64,000 bases of DNA. It comes from JASHVB01 sp963762885. Lineage in GTDB: Bacteria > Pseudomonadota > Alphaproteobacteria > Acetobacterales > Acetobacteraceae. Shown here one piece after another: positions 18,701 to 27,604 of the stretch (positions are counted from its first letter, which is position 1; the number at the start of each line of letters is the position of its first letter). The stretch lies in the NCBI GenBank assembly GCA_963762885.1, contig CAVXNH010000048.1:62001-126000 (forward strand), written 5' to 3'. The position numbers were made by a program, and so were the translations under genes. A model generated the notes under the pieces. It made no database searches. It was not told the DNA's origin and saw only the letters and a list, made by a program, of their open reading frames with translations.

Positions 18701-21110
18701 CCAGCCTCACCAATACCGGCACGGTCGCGATTGCCAGCGGCGTGATCGAACTCGACAACACAGGCAACATGCTGGGCGGCCGGATCAGCGGCACCGAACT
18801 GGCGCTCGGCAGCGGCAGCACGACCACGCTGACGGCGGGCTTCCACATCGATCCGACCACGACATTGCTACGTCGAGAACGGAGCGACGCTGGGCCTCGG
18901 CACCAACATCACCTTCGGCGGCGTCTTCGACGACAACGCCTACTATGGCAGCCTGGTGGAACTCGACAGCTATACGCTGACCCTGACCGGCACCAGCACC
19001 GTTGGAGGCGGCGGCAACTTCGACACGATCGACGGACCAGGCAAGCTGGCAAACAGCAGCGACCTGACCCTGGATAGTGCCACGCTCGGTGGTGGGCTCA
19101 CCCTGGCCAATATCGGGACCATCACCGAGTCCGCCAACGGTATTGCGCTGGGCGACGGTACGGGAAGCGGCAGCCTGATCAACGCCGGGCCGGGCGTATT
19201 CGACATCGTGGCGGATGTGGGCTTCTCCAACAACGCCGCTGGCTCGTCGATCACAAACCATGGGCTGTTCGAAAAGACCGCCAGCACGGGCACCAGCGCG
19301 ATCGATGTCAGTTTCATCAATACCGGCACCGTCAATATCGCCAGCGGCGTGATCGAACTCGACGGCACCGGCAACATGCTGGGCGGCCGGATCAGCGGCA
19401 CCGAACTGGCGCTCGGCGGCGGCAGCACGACCACTCTGACGGCGGGCTTCAAGATCGACCCGGCCACCACCCTGTACGTCGAGAACGGTGCGACCCTGAG
19501 CCTCGGCACCAACGCCACGGTCGCCGGCATCTTCGATGACAGGGCCTATTACGGCAGCCTTGTAGAACTTGACGGCTACACGCTGACCTTGACCGGTGCC
19601 AGCACCGTTGGAGACGACGGCAACTTCGATACGATTGACGGGCCGGGCAAGCTGGCGAACAGCAGCAGCCTGACGCTGGACGGCGCCACGCTCGGCGGCG
19701 GCATCACCGTGACCAATACCGGGACCATCACCGAAGCCTCCGACGGGATCGCGCTGGGCGACGGTGTGGGAACCGGCAGCCTGATCAACGCCGCGACGGG
19801 CGTATTCGACATCGTCACGGATGTCGGCGTTGCCAACAACGCCAGCGGCTCGTCGATCGCCAACCAGGGGTTGTTCGAGAAGACCGCCGGCACCGGCACC
19901 AGCGCCATCGCGGTCAGTTTCAGCAATACCGGCACCGTCGCGATCGCCACAGGAACGATCGAGCTCGACGGCACCGGCAACATGCTGGGGAGCAAGGTCA
20001 CCGGCGACGGCAATCTGGTGTTCGGGGGTGACAGCAGGTACGACGCTGACCGCGGGCTTCGCCATTAGCCCGGCCACGACCGTCGATTTCGACAACGGCG
20101 CCACGTTGGCGCTGGCTGCCAACACCACGTTCGCCGGCACGTTCGACGACACGGCGTATTACGGCAGCCAGATCGATGCCGGCAGCTACACGTTGACCTT
20201 GACCGGCAGCAGCACCATCGCCGGCACCGGAGGCCAGGAAGCCATCGTGGGGCCCGGCACGCTGGCCAACAGCGGCGACCTGCAACTGGACCTTGCGGTG
20301 CTCGCCGACGGCGCAACGCTGAACAATACCGCCAGCATCACCCAGTCCGGCAACGGATTGACGCTGGGAGGCGGCGCCGGCGGGGCAACGCTCAGCAACG
20401 CCGCGAGCGGCACCTATGCCATTGCCGACGATACCGGGATCGGCACCGGCGGATCCGGCGCCTCGAGCATCGTCAACTACGGACTGTTCGAAAAGAGCGG
20501 CGGCACTGGCACCAGCCAGATCTCGCCCGAGTTGATCAGCAGTGGGACCATCGAGGCCGCGAGCGGCCGGCTGGACTTCACCGGGGGCGTCGACGTGCTG
20601 TCCGGCGCGATCATCGGTGCGGGCCAGACGGAGTTCGACGGGCTCGCCGTCATCACCGGTCCGTTGACCGAAACCGCAACCACTCTGAGCTTCATCGGCG
20701 GACTGAACGACAACAGCCTGATCGCCGCCAACGGCGGCTCCATCTACATCGCTCAGACACCGATCGGGGTGGGAGCATTCCAGGCCGGCAACGGTGGCGT
20801 GCTGGATTTCGCCGCGGGCGCGGCGTCCCTCGATACGGCGAGTTTCGTGGCGGGCGGCGGCACGTTTGCACTGGACGACGCTGCCGACTTCCAGGCGCTG
20901 ATCAAAGGATTCGGCAGCGGCGACACGATAGACCTGACCAACGTCCTGTCCTCGTCCATCAGCAGCCTGAAGTACGCGAACGGCATTCTGACCGTGACCA
21001 CGACGAGCGGGACCGATACGCTGCACTTCGCCGGCAACTACGCCACAGCGAACTTCACACCGCTCGCCGATGGCTCCGGCAATGGAACGAACATCGTCTT
21101 CCATGCGTGA
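12735..21110 (+). CDS. Giant beta-strand-repeat surface/secreted protein (three frameshifts), about 2790 residues
   Basis: From GTG 12735 the protein opens TIITAKWNIDASGDWSTAAD, a typical entry for passenger-type repeat proteins, with no Sec signal. A jelly-roll-like segment follows (about 13330-13700), then eleven units of about 200 residues. Each unit centres on N-x-GLFEKT, then an NTGT and an ELDG step (the array is listed separately). A PA14-like domain (14290-14815; FQMDGYIALTGGVAYTFLDS, DDGSILTINGTMVINDDGLH) interrupts the first interval. The C-terminus (FGSGDTIDLTN, YANGILTVTTTSG, LHFAGNYATANF) resembles type I secretion tails of alphaproteobacterial adhesins. Inserted bases near 16405-16430, at 18868 (ttgctac for ttgtac) and near 20026-20037 break the frame. 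Correcting all three gives 2790 codons. Adhesion or matrix function is inference. No secretion genes adjoin. Confidence 0.82.
13800..20560 (+). repeat. Eleven-unit protein repeat array (GLFEKT units, about 600 bp each)
   Basis: Unit landmarks, where GLFEKT or a close variant (GLLEKT, GVFAKT, GLFEKS) is encoded, lie near 13805, 14920, 15505, 16130, 16725, 17365, 18005, 18650, 19255, 19860 and 20475. Spacing is 585-645 bp, except the first interval of about 1115 bp, which contains the PA14-like insertion. The units starting near 18650, 19255 and 19860 are the most alike (LGGRISGTELALG, STTTLTAGF, DGPGKLANSS), suggesting the most recent duplications. Confidence 0.85.
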
Positions 21111-21358
21111 CGCCGAACGCCGCGTCGGCGCCGTTCGCGACCAATGGACAGGACAGCGACGGCCTGGCACACGACCCATCATCCGGGGCCACAGAGATAG
21201 CTCGTTGAGCATCCCTATTTTGGTGGAGGGCGCCGCCGCCAATCAATCAGCTTGGAATATTGTCACGATTGGCTCCTGAAAGTCGGCATAGGCGTGCACC
21301 TAGAAAAACCTTCTCGTTGATTGCCCGGGCATCCGCCTGAAAGGTTCGGGCTTGTCGC

Positions 21359-21500
21359 CAGGGGAATCGCACTTGGAACACTACAGGCGAATTTGCGGCC
21401 GGCGAGCGTCGTTGGGCAGTGCAAATCAGGGCACCGACCGCGAAATCCGGGTTCCAGGCTGGCATCAGGACGCCAAAAGCTTCTTGTGCGATCACCCTGG
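21359..21500. repeat. 142-bp direct repeat, right copy
   Basis: This is the ungapped partner of 11932-12073, in the same orientation. The core gaatttgcggccggcgagcg and the end gacgccaaaagcttcttgtg are identical. It lies in the 430-bp gap between the giant gene and the LLM gene; the rest of that gap shows nothing recognisable. Confidence 0.85.
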
Positions 21501-21540
21501 TGACGGCGACCTGACGCGGTGCGTTTGGCCAGGCCAACGA

Positions 21541-22545
21541 CTACACTGGATCGGCCGGCGCGCAGGCGCGGATCGCGGCTTCAAATCGTGCCTTGGCGTC
21601 CGGACCGCGGGCGAAGGGGCTGATGATCGGCACGTCAATGCCCGATTGTCGGTAATCCTCGATCCGGGCACGGCATTGCTCCGGCGTGCCCGACACGCTG
21701 GTCGCCTCGATCATCGCATCGCTCACCGCGTGCTCTGCCGTTTCGCGGTCACCGCGCGCCCAGGCGTCAGCGATCGCCGCCGCTTCGGCCACGAAGCCGT
21801 GCTCTGCCATCATCCGGTTATAGCGTGGGAAGAACCCGCAATAGAACGCGATCCCCGGGCGCAGCACGGCCAGCGCTCCGTCGTGCGTATCGCCGACAGA
21901 GGCGGGCAGCAGCGAGGTGACCTCGATCCGGTTCGGGTCGCGTCCGGCGTTGCTTGCACCTGCGGCAAGATGCATCCGCACCTGCGCGGCGGTGCGCAAC
22001 GTGCTGCGCGTCAGGATGATGCCATCGGCGACTTCGCCGCACAGAACGATCCCTTTCTGGAACACGGCCGAGAGGTAAACCGGTATGTCCCGCTGCCGCG
22101 GCATGTACCACAGGTCAAAATTCTCGATGCGGATGGTCTCGCCTTGAAAGCTCACGCGCCCCGTGCGGATTAACTCGCGGACGATCGCGACGGTCTCGCG
22201 GGTGCGGGTCAGCGGCTTGCGGTACACCATCCCATGCTCTGGTTCGACCTGCGCCTTGTGACTGGACCCGAGGCCGAGAATGAAGCGGCCGTCGGACAGG
22301 TCGGCGATGGTGGAGGCGGCCATCGCGATCGTTGGCGCACTGCGGACGAAGACGCTGCTGATGCTGGTGCCGAGCAGGATGCGCGAGGTGCGCATGGCGC
22401 AGGCCGCCAGGATCGCGAATTGATCTCCGCCATGACCTTCGGCGACCCAGGCCGATGCATAGCCGAGGCTCTCGGCGAGAACCACGAGGTCGATGATCTC
22501 GGCCGGGTTGGGGCCACCCGAAATGGCGATGCCGATCCTGCGCAT
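21541..22545 (-). CDS. LLM class oxidoreductase (F420/FMN-dependent, MER-like branch)
   Basis: The 334-residue protein starts MRRIGIAISGG at 22545. A longer opening to 22626 would overlap the amidase stop. TIM-barrel hallmarks are LVVLAESLGYASAWVAEGHG, SRILLGTSISSVFVRSAPTI, LSDGRFILGLGSSHKAQVEP, the strand RDIPVYLSAVFQKGIVLCGE, and GTPEQCRARIEDYRQSGID. Those features fit the methylene-H4MPT-reductase-like subgroup. It lies 41 bases downstream of an amidase on the same strand, so an amidase-oxidoreductase operon is likely. Cofactor (F420 versus FMN) and substrate are not determinable here. Confidence 0.87.
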   Translation of the reverse strand: MRRIGIAISGGPNPAEIIDLVVLAESLGYASAWVAEGHGGDQFAILAACAMRTSRILLGTSISSVFVRSAPTIAMAASTIADLSDGRFILGLGSSHKAQVEPEHGMVYRKPLTRTRETVAIVRELIRTGRVSFQGETIRIENFDLWYMPRQRDIPVYLSAVFQKGIVLCGEVADGIILTRSTLRTAAQVRMHLAAGASNAGRDPNRIEVTSLLPASVGDTHDGALAVLRPGIAFYCGFFPRYNRMMAEHGFVAEAAAIADAWARGDRETAEHAVSDAMIEATSVSGTPEQCRARIEDYRQSGIDVPIISPFARGPDAKARFEAAIRACAPADPV

Positions 22546-22586
22546 TGTTTTGCCTCTGCGGAGTTGCACACCGCAGCGCAGCACTG

Positions 22587-23978
22587 TCAGACAGTCAATG
22601 CCAGTGCCGGCCATCGTTCGGCCCACGGCGCGAGCGTCTCCAGCCGCCGGCCGATCTCGAGCACGACGTCGTCATGACCGAACGGCGCGACGATCTGCAC
22701 GCCGATCGGCCGCCCATCCGGATGCGGTTGGCCCGGGACGCTGATGCCAGGCAGCCCAGCAGCGTTGATCCAGGCGCCAAACATCCCCTGCGTCAGGGGC
22801 GTGAGGCCCGGCGGCGCCTCGTCCTCCGCGCGCCAGGCCGGAGCAGCGGCGGTGGGCAGCAGCAACGCGTCATAATCGCCCCACGCCGCGGTCACATCGG
22901 CACGCCAGGCGGCGAGCGCGTCCAGCGCGTCGACATAGGCCGGGGCCGATATTGCCAGACCACGTTCGGCGGCGGCCCGCACGTTGTCGCACGTCTCTTC
23001 ACGCCAGCGATACGGGAACCGGACCACGATTCGTGCCGCGGCCGCCGCGGTCAGCGTGGCATGAAAGCCGCGCAACGCACTGAGATCGAACGGGGCGGCG
23101 ACGGGGGCAAGTTCACAATCCGCGCCGGTCAAAGTGGCAACAGCGGCGACGACACTGGCTGCGACCTCGGGCACAGCCCCCTCGCTGCCGATCGCGGTGA
23201 ACCAGCCGATCCGGAAGCGCCGTCCGGGCGCAACATCCGGCGGCGGTGGAAAGCGTTGGGAATAGGGATCGCGCGGGTCCGGTCCGGCGAGAACATCGTA
23301 CAGCAACCGCATATCGCGCATGGTGCGGGCGAACGGGCCGATCACCTGGAAATCGATACAGGTGGCCGGAAACCCGTACCGTCGGGGAATGCGCCCGGTT
23401 GAGGGCCGCATGCCGACGAGACCGGTGTAGGAGGCCGGGAGTCGTGTGCTGCCACCCATGTCGGTGCCAATCGCGAGCGGCGTTACCCCGGCGGCGACCG
23501 ACGCTGAGGCACCGCCCGACGACCCGCCAGGCGTCAGCGCGGGATCCCAGGGACTGCGGGTGATGCCCGACAACCGGCTGTCCGTGCGGCCCAACATCGC
23601 CAGTTCGGGCGTGGTGGTCTTGCCGATGATGACGGCGCCGGCGGTCCGCAGACGTTCCGCACAGATGTCGTCGCGGTCGGGGATGTGATCACGGAACAAC
23701 AGGCTGCCCCAGCAGGCGGGCATTCCTGCCACGAAGATATTGTCCTTGACCGACACGGGTATCCCGTCCAGCGGGCCGAGGCGCGCTCCCGACGCCTGGC
23801 GCGCGGTGGCGGCCCTGGCAGCGGCGAGCGCGCCGTCGCGGTCAACATGGGTGAAGGCATTCAGCACAGGTTCCAATGCATCGAGCCGCGCGAGCGACTG
23901 CTCGAGCAATTGCAGTGGCGTGACGTCGCGCGCATTGAGCAGCGCCGACAATGCAGTCGCATCCAGTTGCCAGGTCAT
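22587..23978 (-). CDS. Amidase (amidase signature family)
   Basis: This 463-residue enzyme has the full Ser-cisSer-Lys triad: Lys in GIPVSVKDNIFVAG (near 77), cis-Ser in LTPGGSSGGASASVAAGVTP, and nucleophile Ser in IGTDMGGSTRLPASYTGLVG. The C-terminus carries GLPGISVPGQPHPDGRPIGV and the expected product-side helix. It hydrolyses a carboxamide (or a related carbamoyl bond) to acid and ammonia. It is first in a probable two-gene operon with the LLM oxidoreductase. The family is too broad to name a substrate. Confidence 0.92.
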   Translation of the reverse strand: MTWQLDATALSALLNARDVTPLQLLEQSLARLDALEPVLNAFTHVDRDGALAAARAATARQASGARLGPLDGIPVSVKDNIFVAGMPACWGSLLFRDHIPDRDDICAERLRTAGAVIIGKTTTPELAMLGRTDSRLSGITRSPWDPALTPGGSSGGASASVAAGVTPLAIGTDMGGSTRLPASYTGLVGMRPSTGRIPRRYGFPATCIDFQVIGPFARTMRDMRLLYDVLAGPDPRDPYSQRFPPPPDVAPGRRFRIGWFTAIGSEGAVPEVAASVVAAVATLTGADCELAPVAAPFDLSALRGFHATLTAAAAARIVVRFPYRWREETCDNVRAAAERGLAISAPAYVDALDALAAWRADVTAAWGDYDALLLPTAAAPAWRAEDEAPPGLTPLTQGMFGAWINAAGLPGISVPGQPHPDGRPIGVQIVAPFGHDDVVLEIGRRLETLAPWAERWPALALTV

Positions 23979-24041
23979 GCGTCTGTCCCCCGGATTATCG
24001 CGCTACGGTGACAAGATATGGCGGCCCGCATCAAGCATCAT

Positions 24042-24227
24042 GTTATGCTAGCCCGCCGAACGATTGACCCTCGACCGTTTCGCACGAACCGCTCCCAACC
24101 GTCATGGCCGGGCTTGACCCGGCCATCTATGCAGCACGGTGCCGCGATAGATGGCCGGGTCAAGCCCGGCCATGACGGTTGGGGCGGCCGGTGCCGTACG
24201 TCAATCGTTTGGCGGGTTGGTATTACT
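24042..24227. repeat. Dispersed repeat family B, complete palindromic element
   Basis: The core has two perfect 37-bp arms (24094-24130 and 24147-24183, tcatggccgggcttgacccg... and its inverse) around a 16-base loop. The outer ends are gttatgctagcccgccgaac and, inverted, aataccaacccgccaaacga. One arm recurs at 4951-5030. It separates the amidase and amidohydrolase genes. Confidence 0.88.
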
Positions 24228-24409
24228 GACCCACGCCCCTTTCAGCCCGCATTGTCTGAACACCGGATCGCAGCCGATCGAGTGACTGCGGGCACGTGAC
24301 GGTAGCAACCAAACGGAGCCCAGGCCATTGGTCCATACTGTCGCCATCCATCGGTCGACGATGGCCCGAACCGCCAGAGTGTGACGTGGCCCGGACTGTC
24401 GAGGTCCCG

Positions 24410-25237
24410 CTACCAATTGTAGACTTTTTGCAACGTCCCGCCCATGAGCTTCGCCTTGTCGCTCTCGGACAGCCGTTTCGAGTCACGGAACGGCGCAACG
24501 CCCTGCGCATAAGTCAGCATACCGATCGTCCGCGTCCAGTCGGTGCCCCACATGCAACGATCCAGCCCGAACGCATCGATGATCCGCAGAACCGGATCCC
24601 AGATGTCGTCGTATGGGAATGGTTGGTGCGACATCGTGCAGGCGCCGCTGATCTTCACCCGGACGTTGTCGTATTGGGCGATGGCGAGCAGCTTCGGCAG
24701 ATCGGCCCAGACATCGGCGGGGACCGGCCGCCGCGAGGGTTGCAGAAGACCGAGATGGTCGATCACGATAACGGTGTCGGGATGCCGCCGGATGTGCGGA
24801 AGGCCTTTGTCCAGTATGCCCCAGCAAAGCAAGTTGACTGGCAGACCGTGTTTCGCGGCGGCACCGAAAGCGCGGTTCAGGCCGGGATGATCGGCGTCCA
24901 TCGGCAGGCCGTCTCGCAGGATGATGCGAATGCCTCGCGCGCCTTGGGTGGCGGCCCATTTCGCCACCACATCGTCGATCGCAGGATCGGTCGCGTCGAC
25001 CGGCGTCACGACCCGGAATTTATCCGGATAGGTGTTGTAAACTTCAAGCGCGTAACTCGGATCGTATCGATAGGCGCTGAATGACGAGACCATGATTGCG
25101 CCGTCGACGCCGACACTGTTCATGGCGGCGACCATTTCCTCGCCCGTGGCGGAATCCAGTCCATGTGAAGGACCGGCCCAGGGCCGGCCGGGATGATTCC
25201 GGTCGAAGGGATGGACCTGAACGTCGATGACTGGCAT
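24410..25237 (-). CDS. Amidohydrolase_2 / ACMSD-like metal-dependent hydrolase
   Basis: The 275-residue protein starts MPVIDVQVHPFDR at 25237, behind ggaggaa. It has the amidohydrolase_2 TIM barrel: GARGIRIILRDG, HGLPVNLLCWGIL, VIVIDHLGLLQPSRR (metal His), MWGTDWTRTIGM (metal Asp). The N-terminal HxH of the family is QVH here, so the first metal His is replaced by Gln. Such proteins hydrolyse or decarboxylate ring-derived acids and lactones. It is divergent from the BNR-repeat gene, with about 100 bases between starts. Confidence 0.85.
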   Translation of the reverse strand: MPVIDVQVHPFDRNHPGRPWAGPSHGLDSATGEEMVAAMNSVGVDGAIMVSSFSAYRYDPSYALEVYNTYPDKFRVVTPVDATDPAIDDVVAKWAATQGARGIRIILRDGLPMDADHPGLNRAFGAAAKHGLPVNLLCWGILDKGLPHIRRHPDTVIVIDHLGLLQPSRRPVPADVWADLPKLLAIAQYDNVRVKISGACTMSHQPFPYDDIWDPVLRIIDAFGLDRCMWGTDWTRTIGMLTYAQGVAPFRDSKRLSESDKAKLMGGTLQKVYNW

Positions 25238-25337
25238 GGCCTTCCTCCGGTCTGTCCGAGCCATTGTCCAATGCCGCGACGGAATTGCCCAGAGCGACAG
25301 ACCGGACGCGGACGGCGAACATCTGGAGGAGGATGCC

Positions 25338-26415
25338 ATGAACGTCGGAACCACACGCATCTTCGTGGGCGCGGGCGCCGCGCCGTTACGGAACGGCACC
25401 GCATCCGTTGCCGGCCTGTTCCGCCGTTCCGTCGGTGATCTTGCCTGGGAAGCGTTGGACAACGGCCTTCCCGCAGGCGCGGAAGTTCACGCCATTCTCG
25501 CGCGGCCGGACGATCCGGACGTGATCTTTGCCGGCACGTCGGACGGGCCGTACCGAAGCGCGGATGGTGGTGATCACTGGCACAAGCTGAACTTTCCCGA
25601 ACCGAATGTGATGATCTGGTCGCTGACCATTCATCCCACGCGGCCGAACGTGATGTACGCGGGGTCCGCGCCGATCGCGGTCTATCGCAGTCTCGACGGC
25701 GGCGACACGTGGCACCGGTTGCGTAACGCCATTTCTCCGGCCCATTGCGAGCGCGCCGGCTTCGACAGCCGCGTCCTTCGCATCGCCGTCGACCCGAACC
25801 GACCGGACGACGTCTACGCGGCGCTGGAAGTCAGCGGTGTCATCCGCAGCACCGACGGCGGTGAGACCTGGTCGGACATGTCCGCTCCGCTGATCGCAAT
25901 TCGCCGGGCAGCCGCGCTATCAAAGCAATGTCGGCGGCCGTCACTGCGGATTATGCGAGGGGATGCTTGACTTGCACGCCACCGCCATCTCCCCCGCCGC
26001 GTCCGGCACCGTCTTTCTGGGCTTGCGCATGGGACTGTTCCGCAGTGACGATCGCGGAATGACCTGGCACGACACCGAGATCGGCCGGTTCTCTCCGCTG
26101 ACCTATTGCCATGACGTGATCGTTTCGGCGCACGATCCCCGCGTGCTGTATACCTGCCTGTCCCCTGCCGCGTTCAGCACCGACGGCTCGCTTTACCGCA
26201 GTCAGGATCTCGGCGCGACATGGCGGCGCATCGATCACGGGGTCAAGGCGGAGTCAACTCTGATGGCGGTGAGCGAGCATTCAGCCGACCCTGCGCGGCT
26301 CTGTTGCGTCACCCGTGGCGGGCAGGTGTTCGGGAGCGAGAACGGCGGGGAGTCCTGGCGCGAGTATCGGCTGCCGGATGGTGTCGAGGACGTTTACGCG
26401 GTCGCCTGTGCCTGA
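25338..26415 (+). CDS. BNR/VPS10-like beta-propeller repeat protein (frameshifted)
   Basis: Sialidase-type Asp-box blades are plain: YRSADGGDHWHKL, YRSLDGGDTWHRL, IRSTDGGETWSDM, FRSDDRGMTWHDT, YRSQDLGATWRRI and FGSENGGESWREY. There is no signal peptide, so it is probably cytoplasmic. An extra A near 25897 breaks the frame after SAPLIA. Removing it restores AFAGQPRYQSNVGG and gives 358 residues. The start is ATG 25338 with ggaggagg before it. Asp boxes are structural, so no enzymatic claim is made. The divergent amidohydrolase suggests a shared promoter region. Confidence 0.82.
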
Positions 26416-26454
26416 GACTTCGGTCAGCGATTTAGCAGCGCGATCACCTTGGTG

Positions 26455-26507
26455 TCCGTCCGGAAACAGGTCCTCCGAGTAATCGCGCCGCAATCCCCGT
26501 GTCGTGG
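26455..26507. repeat. Dispersed repeat family C, partial copy
   Basis: tccgtccggaaacaggtcct, then ccgagtaatcgcgccgcaat and ccccgtgtcgtgg, match the left half of 34014-34138 with a few substitutions. It lies between the BNR gene and the SDR gene. Confidence 0.6.
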
Positions 26508-26593
26508 TTTGCCGAACCGGGCACGTCTGCATAGGCTGCCGACAGGGTTGCGCACAGCAGCAATCAAAACGTCCAGGAAGCGGGGACAAAAAT

Positions 26594-27397
26594 ATGAATC
26601 GTCTTGATGGCAAGGTTGCGCTGATCTCCGGCGCCGCGCGTGGCATTGGTGGAGAAACCGCCCGCTTGATGGCGCAAGCGGGTGCCAGTGTCATCGTGGC
26701 CGATGTGCTCGATGAACAAGGGCGGCAGACCGCGGGCGCGATCACGCAAGCGGGAGGGCATGCAGCCTACATTCATCTGGACGTGACGAAGGAGGAGCAA
26801 TGGATCGAAGCCATCAACCTTGCCACCAGCAGGTTCGGCAAGCTCGATATCCTGGTCAATAATGCCGGCGTGTTCATCGGCAAGGGGATCGAGGAGATCA
26901 GCCTGGATGAATGGAACCGGCTGGTGGCGGTAAACATGACGGGCGTGTTCCTCGGCACCAGGCTGGCCGCGCCGGCGCTGCGGGAAGCGGCGAAGTCCAG
27001 CGAGCATGGCAGTGCGATCGTCAACCTGGCCTCGATCGCCGGCATCGTCGGTTCGCAACTGGATCCGCTGTATTCGATGACAAAGGGCGGCGTCACGCTG
27101 TTCACCAAGTCGGCAGCATTGGAGTTTGGCCGCAAGGGCTATCGTATCCGTGTGAACTCGATCCACCCCGGCGTGATCCAGACGGACATGGGCGAGCAAA
27201 CCTTCGTCGCGCGTGCGCGTCGCACTGGCAGCAACGACACCGCGGCGGTGCGACAGGTCGTTACGGATACGGTTCCGTGGGGCCGCCTGGGCATGGCGCT
27301 GGACATTGCCAAGGGCATCGTGTTTCTGGCATCGGATGATGCGGGTTACATGAACGGGGCCGGCCTCATCGTCGATGGCGGCGTGACGGCAACATAG
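26594..27397 (+). CDS. SDR family oxidoreductase
   Basis: A classical short-chain dehydrogenase of 267 residues. It has the Rossmann TGxxxGxG variant ISGAARGIGGETARL, acidic residue D after VIVAD (NAD preference), DILVNNAGVF, the catalytic Ser in NLASIAGIVG, and YSMTKGG (the YxxxK pair). The C-terminus is ASDDAGYMNGAGLIVDGGV. It oxidises an alcohol or reduces a ketone in the cytosol. The start at 26594 is chosen because MNRLDGKVALISG is the family N-terminus. It appears monocistronic. The 27398-27604 stretch after it is empty. Confidence 0.92.
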   Translation: MNRLDGKVALISGAARGIGGETARLMAQAGASVIVADVLDEQGRQTAGAITQAGGHAAYIHLDVTKEEQWIEAINLATSRFGKLDILVNNAGVFIGKGIEEISLDEWNRLVAVNMTGVFLGTRLAAPALREAAKSSEHGSAIVNLASIAGIVGSQLDPLYSMTKGGVTLFTKSAALEFGRKGYRIRVNSIHPGVIQTDMGEQTFVARARRTGSNDTAAVRQVVTDTVPWGRLGMALDIAKGIVFLASDDAGYMNGAGLIVDGGVTAT

Positions 27398-27604
27398 GTT
27401 CAGTCATCGCCGCGAACGCTGAAGCGGTCGCAGCCGGCAAATGGATCGTGGTCGTAGAAGGCGGGCTTGTCGAAAGCCTCCGCGTTCAGAGTGTGCACCA
27501 GACGGTGGCGCCGGCGGAAGCGACCGCATCACCTGAACACGGAGGCGGCTGATGAAGCGGGGACACGCGATCCCGCCGATCGGTGTTGCGTCGTTGCGAA
27601 AGCC

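Noticed and set aside
12336..20152. Long minus-strand open frames opposite the giant repeat gene (for example 14283-15227, 17620-18846, 18785-20152)
   Set aside because: They are antisense shadows caused by GC-rich repeats. They have no family motifs or ribosome sites, and the plus strand carries clear repeat-protein coding.
15000..20560. Possible CRISPR array from regularly spaced repeats
   Set aside because: The period is about 600 bp, the repeats are coding and divergent, and there are no cas genes.
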